DNA of 64,000 nt from Parapedobacter lycopersici. Lineage in GTDB: Bacteria > Bacteroidota > Bacteroidia > Sphingobacteriales > Sphingobacteriaceae. The stretch is taken from the NCBI RefSeq assembly GCF_024643285.1, contig NZ_JAMSLW010000001.1:248001-312000 (forward strand), written 5' to 3'. Below the pieces are notes generated by a model. It did not search any database, had not been told where the DNA came from, and was given only the letters and a program-made list of their open reading frames with translations. Below, in pieces: positions 35,406-43,314 of this stretch (within the stretch, counting starts at the first letter, position 1; every line of letters begins with the position of its first letter). Made by a program: the position numbers and the translations under genes.

Positions 35406-35909
35406 TTACTTTTTGAGGGTCGATAACAATTCATCCAACTGCTGGAAGTCTATCATCATGCCTTCTTTAAAACCCATCTCCATCTCCTTTTCAAGGTCGG
35501 TAAGCGTATCGTATGTCAGCAGCATATCCACGCGGACGTTATGATCTCCCGGGGTAAACCTATTTTCCCATAAATTCTGGGGAAATGCCGGATTGATCTT
35601 GCCGTTTTCATCACTGAAACCTCCTTTTGAGGAGAAGGATTTTTCCTTTGCAATAGAAATGAAATTGGTTTTGCTCCAATGTTTTTCGCCTTCCGGACTT
35701 ACCATTGCGTAGAGCCAGGAGCCGCCTTCACGGAAATCCATGGTCTTCGTTTCGGCCTTCCAGGGTTTGGGGCCCCACCATTGGTCGAGCAATTCCGGGG
35801 TCGTCCACGCCCGCCATACCAATGCAAGGCCGGCATCAAATTCACGCGCGATGTGAAGCGTCTTGTTTTCTTTGTTGACGATGAAGTCAACTAATAGCTT
35901 GCTGCTCAT
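35406..35909 (-). CDS. SRPBCC domain protein (AHSA1-like)
   Basis: START/SRPBCC helix-grip protein of 167 residues related to activator of Hsp90 ATPase homologs. It has LHIAREFDAGLALVWRAWT near the N-terminus, WWGPKPWKAETKTMDFREGG, and the C-terminal helix that closes the hydrophobic cavity. Ligand unknown. It is 30-40% identical by eye to the next gene upstream and lies 1 bp from it, so the two are a tandem duplication read as one transcript. Confidence 0.88.
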   Translation of the reverse strand: MSSKLLVDFIVNKENKTLHIAREFDAGLALVWRAWTTPELLDQWWGPKPWKAETKTMDFREGGSWLYAMVSPEGEKHWSKTNFISIAKEKSFSSKGGFSDENGKINPAFPQNLWENRFTPGDHNVRVDMLLTYDTLTDLEKEMEMGFKEGMMIDFQQLDELLSTLKK

Positions 35910-35910
35910 T

Positions 35911-36417
35911 TTAGTTGTTTTTTAGTGTGGATAATAGCCTATCAAGATTTTTAAGGTGTGACGAAAATCCTTTTTTGTGGCTGTCTGTTGCCATCCGTTC
36001 AAACATTTCGGGACTCCGGTATTTTTCGGTCATCGTTACCCGTGTTTTGCCATTTGTTTCGCTGAACGTAATGGTGCATTCGGTAGGTAGGAAAGCTGGA
36101 CTTATCCTTCCGTTTTCGTCACTGAATGCCCGCAATTCCGTAATGCTTTTTTGAAGTTCAATTTTTTTGTAGTCATACCTGCTCCAGTGTTTATTCCCTT
36201 CGGGACTTACCAATGCATAATGCCAGAAACCGCCTTCGCGGAAATCCAATGCCTTTGTTTCTGTTCTGAAAGGGTTTGGAGCGCACCACTGGTCGAGTAT
36301 TTCAGCTGTTGTCCATGCCTGCCATACCAATTCGGCGTCAGCATCAAATTCACGTGCGATGCGAATGATCTTGTTTTCCCTGTCTACGGAAAAATCAAAT
36401 AAGGTATTGCTATCCAT
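35911..36417 (-). CDS. SRPBCC domain protein (AHSA1-like), paralog
   Basis: Second SRPBCC protein, 168 residues. It shares the order IIRIAREFDADAELVWQAWT, WCAPNPFRTETKALDFREGG and the closing LDRLLSTLKNN with its downstream neighbour. The usual WWGP is changed to WCAP, replacing the second tryptophan of the entrance loop. It ends with a clear paralogous C-terminus (LSTLKN against LSTLKK). Confidence 0.88.
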   Translation of the reverse strand: MDSNTLFDFSVDRENKIIRIAREFDADAELVWQAWTTAEILDQWCAPNPFRTETKALDFREGGFWHYALVSPEGNKHWSRYDYKKIELQKSITELRAFSDENGRISPAFLPTECTITFSETNGKTRVTMTEKYRSPEMFERMATDSHKKGFSSHLKNLDRLLSTLKNN

Positions 36418-36474
36418 GCCTTCTGTTTTTTAATTCTTGCCAATAATTGCCTGACTGATAAACGGGATCAGCAG

Positions 36475-36951
36475 CTATTGTCCGTGGTTGTTTATTTCTT
36501 TTGGAAACTTGTCACCAATTAAATTCAGTTTTAGGTTATGTTCCAGGTAGGCTTTCATTCCGTCCAAAACTGTTGTAAAGCCGCCAGTGTTGTCTTTTAT
36601 GGCTTGTATTAAATCGTCACCTGTTTCTTTGAAGCCGTAATTTTTGATAACAACATAAGTCGTATCGTCCGTCAGCGGTGTAAACTCAAAATCGACGGTT
36701 ACGTCCGGCGTATTGTCCCATTCAATGGATATCTTCCTGTTCGGAATGATATCCTTTACGAATACGTTCGTTGAAACGTTGTACATTTCCCATTCCCAGG
36801 TGATTGTTTTGCCTACCTCCAGTTGTCCGCTTGATTTTGTAAACCAGAAATTAGTCGTGATTGCAGGGTCAATAAATGCCTGGAAAACTGTTGTAACAGG
36901 TTTTCTGATCAGCATCTGCGCCTCTACCGTTGGGATTTTTGTTGCTGCCAT
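36475..36951 (-). CDS. SRPBCC domain protein
   Basis: Third SRPBCC protein of the run, 158 residues, less similar to the other two. It begins KIPTVEAQMLIRKPVTTVFQAF and has TNFWFTKSSGQLEVGKTITWEWE, typical of the YndB/AHSA1-like group. No signal peptide. Function unknown; ligand binding in a helix-grip cavity is expected by family. The gap to the paralog pair is 57 bp. Confidence 0.86.
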   Translation of the reverse strand: MAATKIPTVEAQMLIRKPVTTVFQAFIDPAITTNFWFTKSSGQLEVGKTITWEWEMYNVSTNVFVKDIIPNRKISIEWDNTPDVTVDFEFTPLTDDTTYVVIKNYGFKETGDDLIQAIKDNTGGFTTVLDGMKAYLEHNLKLNLIGDKFPKEINNHGQ

Positions 36952-37037
36952 TTTTGCTTTGTTTTAATTGAATTTTATCGCCGTTCCGCCAATCCGGTCT
37001 CCATGGAAAATCAATCACGCTGGTTCACGACAAGACG

Positions 37038-37415
37038 CTATGGTAACTGCATAAAACTTGCGCCGATTACTTTCAGTGTGCCATCAATGCGTTTCCAAAC
37101 CCTGAAATAACGGAATTGCCCTTCCAATGGTGCTCCCGACACTTTTCCCTTCGCCGTCATCGTGACAATGGAAAGTGCGGTTTCGCCTGTTATTTTAATA
37201 GCGTCGATTGCGGTTGAAGCTTCTTCAATGACCATTGTTTTTGTGCGATGTGAGTCGAGGTCCATTTCCTTGGTTACGATCTGTCCTGTCGGTGCGACCG
37301 CAATTAAATCATCGTACAATAACTGGTCAAGCATGTCGACATTGCTGATTCGTTGAGCCGAAAAAAGCTTGTTTTCCGCTTCAGTGACTTCTTCTTTGGT
37401 GATTGGTTTTTCCAT
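37038..37415 (-). CDS. Nuclear transport factor 2-like (DUF4440) protein
   Basis: Protein of 125 residues from ATG 37415 (MEKPITKEEV). The cone-shaped NTF2 fold is recognised from TEAENKLFSAQRISNVDMLDQLLYDDLIAVAPTG and the later FRYFRVWKRIDGTLKVIGASF. These folds serve as enzymes, immunity proteins or binding proteins, so no specific activity is implied. The frame is open 17 codons further (37466) but that start lacks support. Confidence 0.84.
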   Translation of the reverse strand: MEKPITKEEVTEAENKLFSAQRISNVDMLDQLLYDDLIAVAPTGQIVTKEMDLDSHRTKTMVIEEASTAIDAIKITGETALSIVTMTAKGKVSGAPLEGQFRYFRVWKRIDGTLKVIGASFMQLP

Positions 37416-37557
37416 ATGTTGTTTCTTCAATACATTCCGCTCCTGTTTAAATACAAATTTCAGCAATAAAGGTTGGACGGTTACGGCGTAAATGCGACAA
37501 TCTTACGGGCCGATTATGACAAACATGGACAGTGGAAGGCGAGGCGGACGGCTCCTT

Positions 37558-38133
37558 TCAGCTGCCGGGCTCATAGGTATGCAGCATGGTACCTTCGGAA
37601 AACGTTTTGCTCCCGGTAAGTTTTAAGGGAAACAGCTTATTACGTTCAGGAAATAGCCGGTATCCCTTCCCGATAGCCACCGGGGCGACGACCAGTTGTA
37701 TTTCATCAAACAGGTTGGCTTGCAGTAATGACTGAGCGAGATGCAGGCTCCCCCACATGATCATGTTTTTACCGCTGCCTTTCTTCAGGGACCGGATATA
37801 GGTAATGGCATCATCCGCTACCAGGGAAATATTTCCGTGGCTTCCCCAGGCTACTTCCTTCAGCGAGCTGGAAAATACGATCTTGGGGATGCTGTTCATG
37901 GCGGTGGTTATTTTCGGATCTTCACCGGTGGCCGTTGGCCAGAATCCGGCAAATAGCTGATAGGTATTAGTGCCCATCAGGATCAGGTCTATGCTGTCGA
38001 TCAGCGACCCCTGATTAGCGTCCACATCCTTTTCCAGGATATTATAGGTGCCGTCAAAGAATCCTGTTGTCTTATCACGGTCAGCGCAGAATCCGTCAAC
38101 GGACATAAACGCCTGTAAAATAAGTTTTCTCAT
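37558..38133 (-). CDS. Dihydrofolate-reductase-fold protein (RibD C-terminal domain)
   Basis: Protein of 191 residues with the DHFR/RibD_C fold. The start RKLILQAFMSVDGFCADRD is the NADPH-binding strand-loop typical of YyaP/YwjB-type stand-alone reductases. IDLILMGTNTYQLFAGFWP and MIMWGSLHLAQSLLQANL follow. Such proteins are not the real folA product; the substrate is unknown. It is the furthest upstream gene of the minus-strand run starting at 34934. Confidence 0.88.
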   Translation of the reverse strand: MRKLILQAFMSVDGFCADRDKTTGFFDGTYNILEKDVDANQGSLIDSIDLILMGTNTYQLFAGFWPTATGEDPKITTAMNSIPKIVFSSSLKEVAWGSHGNISLVADDAITYIRSLKKGSGKNMIMWGSLHLAQSLLQANLFDEIQLVVAPVAIGKGYRLFPERNKLFPLKLTGSKTFSEGTMLHTYEPGS

Positions 38134-38342
38134 AACGTATGCTTGTTGTACTTATTAAGTGTTCCTACACAAAATTAGCCATAAGCGGAAGGATGTGCGT
38201 AGTGCAAAAATGACAACCTGAGGGGGGACCTAGGACAATCGGGAAGACAATGGATTGCCGATGGGGGTGTTGCCGGCTTTTCAACACCGGCAAGCAGATG
38301 CTTCACCTGCTGTTTTGGATAAACCGGAATATTGTCAACGGA

Positions 38343-38687
38343 TCAGCTACCCGAAACAATCCGTCGCCGGTGTTCATAACCCCATTTTTCCATTGCGGAC
38401 AGCACTTCGCCCAGGGTGTCACTGTATTCGGTCAGTCCATATTGGACTGTTACCGGTTTGGTATTGCATACTTCGCGGCTGACCAGGCCGTTCAGCTCCA
38501 GCTCCTGCAGTTCTTTCGAAAGGATACGGGGTGAAATGCCCGCTTCCCTGGATAATTCGTTGAATCCTTTTTTTCCGCTTCGCAGAACGGAGATCAGTAC
38601 CAGCTTCCATTTTCCGCCTACAACATCCAGTGTATCCCGGATGGCGAGTTTGGCTTTGGCGCAGCTTTCTACCGTGTGGGTTTGCAT
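38343..38687 (-). CDS. HxlR family transcriptional regulator
   Basis: Winged-helix regulator of 114 residues. The diagnostic segment is IRDTLDVVGGKWKLVLISVL, then the recognition helix region EAGISPRILSKELQELELNGL. A single cysteine near the N-terminus (ESCAKAK) is where many HxlR proteins sense oxidants, quinones or aldehydes. It is divergent from the DoxX-pirin pair, and repeated TACTAT half-sites lie in between, so it probably controls both directions. Confidence 0.9.
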   Translation of the reverse strand: MQTHTVESCAKAKLAIRDTLDVVGGKWKLVLISVLRSGKKGFNELSREAGISPRILSKELQELELNGLVSREVCNTKPVTVQYGLTEYSDTLGEVLSAMEKWGYEHRRRIVSGS

Positions 38688-38688
38688 A

Positions 38689-38743
38689 TACTATTCTTTT
38701 TGTTATTACTATCCTTTATGTAACAGATAACAAATGTATAGTA
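38689..38743. promoter_or_regulatory. Candidate HxlR operator half-sites
   Basis: The divergent gap holds TACTAT at 38689-38694 and 38707-38712 and the inverted ATAGTA at 38738-38743. A repeated TACTAT/ATAGTA half-site pattern is known for HxlR-type regulators. The first copy lies 2 nt before the hxlR-like ATG. Confidence 0.35.
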
Positions 38744-38781
38744 TTTATCCGGAAATTTGCTCCGTAAATAAAAATTAAATT

Positions 38782-39171
38782 ATGTCACAGAAAGCAATCA
38801 AAATCACCGGATGGGCACTGACCATCATATTGGGGCTGTTCCTGGCGATGAGCGCCCTAATGAAAATTATGCAGAACGACACCGCTGTGGCCCAGGCTTC
38901 GTCATTTGGAATTGATGCAGCGGTTTATCGGTTTATTGGGATCCTCGAAATCACCTCGTTGATTTTGTTCCTTATCCCGAGGACGGGTGTTCTGGGGACC
39001 CTGTTACTGGCTGCTTACCTGGGCGGGGCCATTGTAACGCACCTGCAACACCACGAACCGGTCATCATGGCGGTCATTTTTCAGGCCGTATTGTGGATTA
39101 CAGCCGTGATCCGTTTCCCCGAATTGAAACAAAGACTTTTATTGGTAAACAGTAAGACAATAAAACAATGA
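38782..39171 (+). CDS. DoxX family membrane protein
   Basis: Four-helix membrane protein of 129 residues. The DoxX/DUF4267-like features are MSALMKIMQND in helix 1, the RFIGILEITSLILFLIPRTGVLG turn between helices 2 and 3, and a helix-4 end HLQHHEPVIMAVIF. Members are linked to thiol redox balance or quinone reduction. The next gene (pirin) overlaps it by 4 bp (ATGA), so the two are translationally coupled. Confidence 0.88.
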   Translation: MSQKAIKITGWALTIILGLFLAMSALMKIMQNDTAVAQASSFGIDAAVYRFIGILEITSLILFLIPRTGVLGTLLLAAYLGGAIVTHLQHHEPVIMAVIFQAVLWITAVIRFPELKQRLLLVNSKTIKQ

Positions 39172-40052
39172 CACGACGAAGCATAGCAAAGATTACCCGG
39201 AACCATTGGCACAACGGCTTCCTGGGTGCCGGCCACAAAGCAATGGCCGTACTGGACGGAACCAGCTTTAAGGAATCCGACCCTTTCATCTTATTCATGG
39301 ACGACAGCCTGAATCTTCCGGGAGGTAAACCCGTGGGCGGCCCCCATCCCCATGCAGGATTTGAGACCCTGACTCTGGTGCTGGAAGGCAATGGAAAAGA
39401 CTGGGAAACCGGCAGTTTTGAACTGATGACCGCAGGGAAAGGCATCATACATACGGAGGAGATCACATCGAAGCAGCAATTGCGCATCCTGCAGGTATGG
39501 CTGGTGCTGCCACCGGAAGAACGGTGGGCACCGCCGCGGTTGCAGCGGATACTGCTTGAGGATGTCCCGAAAATCAGGACAGCTGATTATGAAGTCCGGG
39601 TTTATAGCGGAACCAGCAACGGACTGGCCTCGCCGCTCAAAAACCACACGCCCTTTACCCTGGTGGATTTCAGGCTGAACAGGAATGCTGAAATACACCA
39701 GGAAATACCGGCGCATTACAACGGGCTGGTATACGTGCTGAAGGGGAGTATCGTGGTAGGCGACAAAATGATTAAAGCCGAAGAGGCAGGCTGGCTGTCC
39801 CCATCCGGAGAAACCGGCGAAATGCTGTTCCGCGCTTTGGAAGACGATACACGGTTTGTGTTGTATGCCGGTCAGCCGCACAACGTTCCCGTCATTCATC
39901 ACGGCCCGTTCGTTGCCGATTCAACGGAAGATATTGCCGGGCTGTACCGGGAATTCCGCGGCGGTGCGTTTCCCCACCTGAATGAGCTGCCCACGGAATG
40001 GAAAGTAAACTACCGGATTGTAGATGGTCTGCATATTGGATTCAATTTCTGA
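39168..40052 (+). CDS. Pirin family protein
   Basis: Second pirin, 294 residues. The first cupin carries GGPHPHAGFETLTLVLEG with its two metal-binding histidines, and AGKGIIHTEE supplies the remaining ligands. The C-terminal cupin ends in a pirin_C-like YAGQPHNVPVIHHGPFV. It is coupled to the DoxX gene and controlled with it from the HxlR divergent region. The pair suggests a response to quinones or other electrophiles (inference). Confidence 0.92.
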   Translation: MTRRSIAKITRNHWHNGFLGAGHKAMAVLDGTSFKESDPFILFMDDSLNLPGGKPVGGPHPHAGFETLTLVLEGNGKDWETGSFELMTAGKGIIHTEEITSKQQLRILQVWLVLPPEERWAPPRLQRILLEDVPKIRTADYEVRVYSGTSNGLASPLKNHTPFTLVDFRLNRNAEIHQEIPAHYNGLVYVLKGSIVVGDKMIKAEEAGWLSPSGETGEMLFRALEDDTRFVLYAGQPHNVPVIHHGPFVADSTEDIAGLYREFRGGAFPHLNELPTEWKVNYRIVDGLHIGFNF

Positions 40053-40149
40053 TGAACCAGCCAATAATGTATATTTGAATGCTGCTGATGTTTCAGGAGG
40101 AATCCCTGGGATGACGTCACTAGTGATCAACAGGGATAATAAACGGATT

Positions 40150-40668
40150 ATGACCATTGAACAGATTTTCCAGGACAAATCAGTAAAGGCAAAAGCAAAG
40201 GTGGCAATTATCGGCGAATGGCTGCTAAACCGAGAGTTGCCTTTAGACGAGTTATTGGCATATGCCGGACAGCAAAAAGCTACGGATAAGGCTACCTGCA
40301 TAGAAGCCGTGGAGTATGCCACCAAAAAGACGCCGGCTATTGCAGATGAAAACCTGCTCGCCTATGTGACGGAAGCATTGAAAGATGATGAGCCAAGGGT
40401 AAAATGGGAACGTGCAAAGGTAATCGGCAATATTGCCGGGCTATTCCGGGACGGACTGGGTGAATCTATCGCCGGCCTCTTATCAAATGCTGTGCATAAG
40501 GGAACGGTTGTCCGTTGGGCAACGGCTTATGCGCTGGCTGAAATACTGAAATTGAAGACAGTGAATAACGATAACTTACTACCTAAGGTTGAAGCACTTT
40601 GTGAAAAGGAAGAAGACAACGGTGTCAAGAAAAAATACCTTGACGCATTGAAAAAGGTGAAGAAATGA
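40150..40668 (+). CDS. HEAT-repeat-like protein
   Basis: All-helical protein of 172 residues from ATG 40150 (MTIEQIFQDKSVKAKAKV). Successive helix pairs with patterns such as DDEPRVKWERAKVIGNIA and GTVVRWATAYALAEILKL resemble HEAT/PBS-lyase-like repeats. No partner is evident. The frame extends 42 codons upstream across the pirin stop, but that part is non-conserved looking. A plain adaptor or scaffold role is the only inference. Confidence 0.75.
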   Translation: MTIEQIFQDKSVKAKAKVAIIGEWLLNRELPLDELLAYAGQQKATDKATCIEAVEYATKKTPAIADENLLAYVTEALKDDEPRVKWERAKVIGNIAGLFRDGLGESIAGLLSNAVHKGTVVRWATAYALAEILKLKTVNNDNLLPKVEALCEKEEDNGVKKKYLDALKKVKK

Positions 40669-40702
40669 AATGTTTGCAGGATGAGAAAGTTCAAATAGCA
40701 AA

Positions 40703-41251
40703 TTGAATACGCGCGGTAAAAATACCATCTATACCATAGGCCATTCCACACATAGTTTAGGTGATTTTTTGGCTATGCTTCAATCTTTCGATATTAAGAC
40801 GCTGGCTGATGTTAGAAGGTTTCCGGGCTCCCTGAAGTTTCCGCAGTTTGATCAGGAGAATTTAGCAGTATCATTGCGGGAAAACAACATCAGGTACATG
40901 CCCATGAAAAATTTGGGCGGCAGAAGGAAAGTACACAAAGATTCTAAAAATACCCGCTGGCGAAATGCTTCTTTTCGTGGTTATGCAGATTATATGGAAA
41001 CCGGGGAATTCGTACAGGGTGTTGAAGCGTTAGCAGCCATCGCATTGGAATGGCCAGCTGCGTACATGTGTGCCGAGGCGGTGTGGTGGCGTTGCCATCG
41101 TGCGCTGATATCTGATTACCTGAAAGCAAAAGGGTGGACGGTACTTCATATTATGGACGTGGGTAAAGCGGAAGAACATTCCTATACGTCGCCTGCAACC
41201 GTGATTGGCGACCGGGTGTCCTATGCGGATGAAGATTTGTTTAACCAATAA
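40703..41251 (+). CDS. DUF488 family protein
   Basis: Protein of 182 residues with the hallmark start IYTIGHSTHSLGDFLAML and LADVRRFPGSLKFPQFD, then MCAEAVWWRCHRALISDYL. The conserved R, C and H residues suggest a catalytic or metal site, but the family function is not established. The start is TTG at 40703; there is no ATG in a reasonable place. The DUF2945 gene follows 4 bp after the stop, so they form a pair. Confidence 0.85.
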   Translation: MNTRGKNTIYTIGHSTHSLGDFLAMLQSFDIKTLADVRRFPGSLKFPQFDQENLAVSLRENNIRYMPMKNLGGRRKVHKDSKNTRWRNASFRGYADYMETGEFVQGVEALAAIALEWPAAYMCAEAVWWRCHRALISDYLKAKGWTVLHIMDVGKAEEHSYTSPATVIGDRVSYADEDLFNQ

Positions 41252-41255
41252 AATA

Positions 41256-41468
41256 ATGATGGCAGCGAAATTTAAAATAGGTGACAAAGTAAGCTGGAAT
41301 TCTGAAGCAGGAAAAGTCTCGGGTACAATAATTAAAGTGCATACAAAAGACTTCGATTATAAAGGGTATACACACCACGCCACAGCAGCCGACCCGCAAT
41401 ATGAAATAAAAAGCAATAAAACAGACCATATCGCTGCACATAAAGGTGCCGCACTGACTAAAATTTGA
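41256..41468 (+). CDS. DUF2945 (HVA1/Tudor-like) small protein
   Basis: Basic protein of 70 residues beginning MMAAKFKIGDKVSWNSEAGKV (21 residues shown in part). It then has the conserved GTIIKVHTKDFDYKGYTHHA and DPQYEIKSNKTDHIAAHKGAAL pattern of the DUF2945/hypervirulence-associated TUDOR family. ATGs at 41256 and 41259 are both possible. Function unknown; small SH3/Tudor-like beta barrels bind nucleic acid or peptides. Confidence 0.85.
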   Translation: MMAAKFKIGDKVSWNSEAGKVSGTIIKVHTKDFDYKGYTHHATAADPQYEIKSNKTDHIAAHKGAALTKI

Positions 41469-41610
41469 TTAGAAATAATTCCAATGCTGTTCGATCCGTA
41501 AATGTAACCCATAGGTGCTGATAACGAGAAGGACATCTGTTTTTTTGTTATGCAGGTACGTTGGAAAAAATGCTGAACCGGCTATAGTTGCCACTTCGCT
41601 GAAAACGACA

Positions 41611-41632
41611 AAGCCCCGCTATTGCGGGGCTT
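41611..41632 (-). terminator. Rho-independent terminator after tRNA-Ser(GGA)
   Basis: Stem AAGCCCCGC (41611-41619) with GCGGGGCTT (41624-41632), loop TATT. Read from the minus strand it runs into TTTGTCG. It lies just downstream of the tRNA gene. Confidence 0.75.
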
Positions 41633-41641
41633 AACTGCAGT

Positions 41642-41732
41642 TGGCGGAGAGGGAGGGATTCGAACCCTCGATACGCTCAACACGTATACACACTTTCCAG
41701 GCGTGCTCATTCGACCACTCTGACACCTCTCC
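41642..41732 (-). tRNA. tRNA-Ser (anticodon GGA)
   Basis: The minus strand folds into a class II tRNA. Acceptor GGAGAGG pairs with CCTCTCC; D stem TCA/TGA; anticodon stem CACGC/GTGTG with loop CTGGAAA, giving anticodon GGA; long variable arm ATACG/CGTAT; T arm GAGGG-TTCGAAT-CCCTC. The discriminator is G. The 3' CCA is encoded (41644-41642), and the mature part without it ends at 41645. Confidence 0.95.
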
Positions 41733-41833
41733 AGACGGGCTGCAAAAATAAGCGATTATTTCAGGAATTCAAATGAAATATTGGCCCATTTGCGAAAAGC
41801 GCTAAAAGTGATGGCACGATATGCAGGTTGCAT

Positions 41834-41864
41834 TTGTAAAATAGGTGATTTATTCCTATTTCTG
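41834..41864 (+). promoter_or_regulatory. Promoter of ispE, 4 nt before the start codon
   Basis: TTG (41834-41836), 20 nt, then TATTTCTG (41857-41864, one mismatch to TAnnTTTG). TAGC separates it from the ATG at 41869, so a leaderless message is expected. Confidence 0.45.
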
Positions 41865-41868
41865 TAGC

Positions 41869-42672
41869 ATGATTGCGTTTGCGAATGCGAAGATAAATAT
41901 CGGGCTGCAGGTGGTTAGCCGGAGAGAAGACGGTTACCATAATCTGGAAACAATCTTTTATCCCCTGAATTTATACGATGTCGTCGAGGTGGTAGAAGCA
42001 TCCGAGGTACAGTTTTCGCTCTCGGGAATACCGATTCCGGCGAGCGTGGGAGAGAATCTTTGTTTACAGGCTTACCGCTTGTTGGCCAGTGATTTTAAAT
42101 TGCCTCCGGTGCACATCTACCTGCATAAGGTAATTCCGATCGGTGCGGGACTGGGAGGGGGGTCGGCCGATGCGGCTTTCTTGTTGAAACTGCTGAACGA
42201 CCAATTCCAATTGCAGCTCGATGAGCCCCGGTTGATGGGGTATGCACGAAGGCTCGGAGCCGACTGTCCTTTTTTCATCCGTAATAGGCCTTCCTTCGCA
42301 ACAGGGATTGGTGATGTGCTTGATGACATTGCTGTCGATCTTTCCGCGTATCATATCGTCGTGGTAAAGCCCCATATTCATATTGCCACAGAAACCGCTT
42401 ATCGCATGGTTACTCCCGATCCGGCCGGCCGGCAGCTAAGGTCGGCGATAGCACATCCTGTTGCGTCCTGGAAGGATATGATTTTTAACGATTTTGAAGC
42501 GGGTATTTTTTCAAAACACCCCGAAATCGCTGCCATAAAGGAAATGCTTTACGGGTACGGTGCGCTATTTGCTTCCATGAGCGGAAGTGGTTCCGCTGTT
42601 TACGGGATATTCTCCGAAAAGGTATCGATACCGGCGTCAGCTAAACAATATGACGTTTTTCAGCTTGATTGA
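41869..42672 (+). CDS. ispE: 4-diphosphocytidyl-2-C-methyl-D-erythritol kinase
   Basis: GHMP kinase of the non-mevalonate isoprenoid route; it phosphorylates CDP-ME at the 2-position. From ATG 41869 it has 267 residues. The start MIAFANAKINIGLQVVSRRE and DGYHNLETIFYPL is specific to IspE, the ATP loop PIGAGLGGGSADAA lies at 90-103, and MSGSGSAVYGIF forms the third motif near the C-terminus. The frame is open 8 codons upstream but the conserved start is clear. The next gene starts 16 bp later. Confidence 0.95.
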   Translation: MIAFANAKINIGLQVVSRREDGYHNLETIFYPLNLYDVVEVVEASEVQFSLSGIPIPASVGENLCLQAYRLLASDFKLPPVHIYLHKVIPIGAGLGGGSADAAFLLKLLNDQFQLQLDEPRLMGYARRLGADCPFFIRNRPSFATGIGDVLDDIAVDLSAYHIVVVKPHIHIATETAYRMVTPDPAGRQLRSAIAHPVASWKDMIFNDFEAGIFSKHPEIAAIKEMLYGYGALFASMSGSGSAVYGIFSEKVSIPASAKQYDVFQLD

Positions 42673-42688
42673 ATAATATCGAACGGAT

Positions 42689-43210
42689 ATGGTTGATTTC
42701 AGTGCAATAATATTACGGTTTGAACAGAAGGGCGAAAAATCGGGATGGTCATATATTGAGCTGCCGGCTGCATTAGTGCAACGGATAAAACCCCATGAAA
42801 AACGAAGTTTCCGTGTCCGGGGTACCATAGATGACCAACTGTTTGCCGGTATGGCGCTGGTCCCGATGGGAGAAGGCGATTTTATTTTGCCTATCAATGG
42901 CAAGATGCGCCGGCAATTGAAGAAACAGCATGGGGATGTACTGCAGCTGTCGCTGGAGGAAGATGTCGATTTTAAGATCGAAATGCCGGAGGACCTGGAA
43001 GTCTGCCTGCTGCAGGAAGATGACGCGCTGATGAACCGTTTTATGTCGCTGGCCAAATCGCGCCGGAATTACTTTATCAATTACATCAATGAGGCCAAGA
43101 CGCTGCCGACACGGACAAAACGCCTGGCAATGACCGTGGAGGCCATGGCTATGGGACTTGATTTCGGTGCAATGATCCGCCTTGAAAAGTCGAGAAGGAA
43201 CGGGGAATAA
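42689..43210 (+). CDS. YdeI/OmpD-associated family protein (DUF1905)
   Basis: Protein of 173 residues in two parts. The N-terminal 90 residues form the DUF1905 beta-barrel domain (GWSYIELPAALVQRIKPHEKRSFRVRGTIDD, shown in part, to MALVPMGEGDFILPINGKMR). The C-terminal 70 residues are the YdeI/OmdA helical domain (MSLAKSRRNYFINYINEAKTLPTRTKRLAMTVE, partly shown). Function unknown. It follows ispE by 16 bp and may be on the same transcript. Confidence 0.88.
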   Translation: MVDFSAIILRFEQKGEKSGWSYIELPAALVQRIKPHEKRSFRVRGTIDDQLFAGMALVPMGEGDFILPINGKMRRQLKKQHGDVLQLSLEEDVDFKIEMPEDLEVCLLQEDDALMNRFMSLAKSRRNYFINYINEAKTLPTRTKRLAMTVEAMAMGLDFGAMIRLEKSRRNGE

Positions 43211-43234
43211 TAGTTTGGCGGACTTTAAATAAAA

Positions 43235-43277
43235 AGCTGACCCCGGGACCGGATGAAACATCCGTTCGGGGTCAGCT
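43235..43277 (-). terminator. Hairpin between convergent genes, active for the minus strand
   Basis: AGCTGACCCCG (43235-43245) pairs with CGGGGTCAGCT (43267-43277), with an inner GGATG/CATCC stem. On the minus strand it continues into TTTTTATTT, so it most likely ends the lipoprotein-receptor transcript. The plus-strand tail is poor in T. Confidence 0.7.
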
Positions 43278-43314
43278 ATGTATAAATGCGATACCCGGCG
43301 ATTAGCTGAAGATC

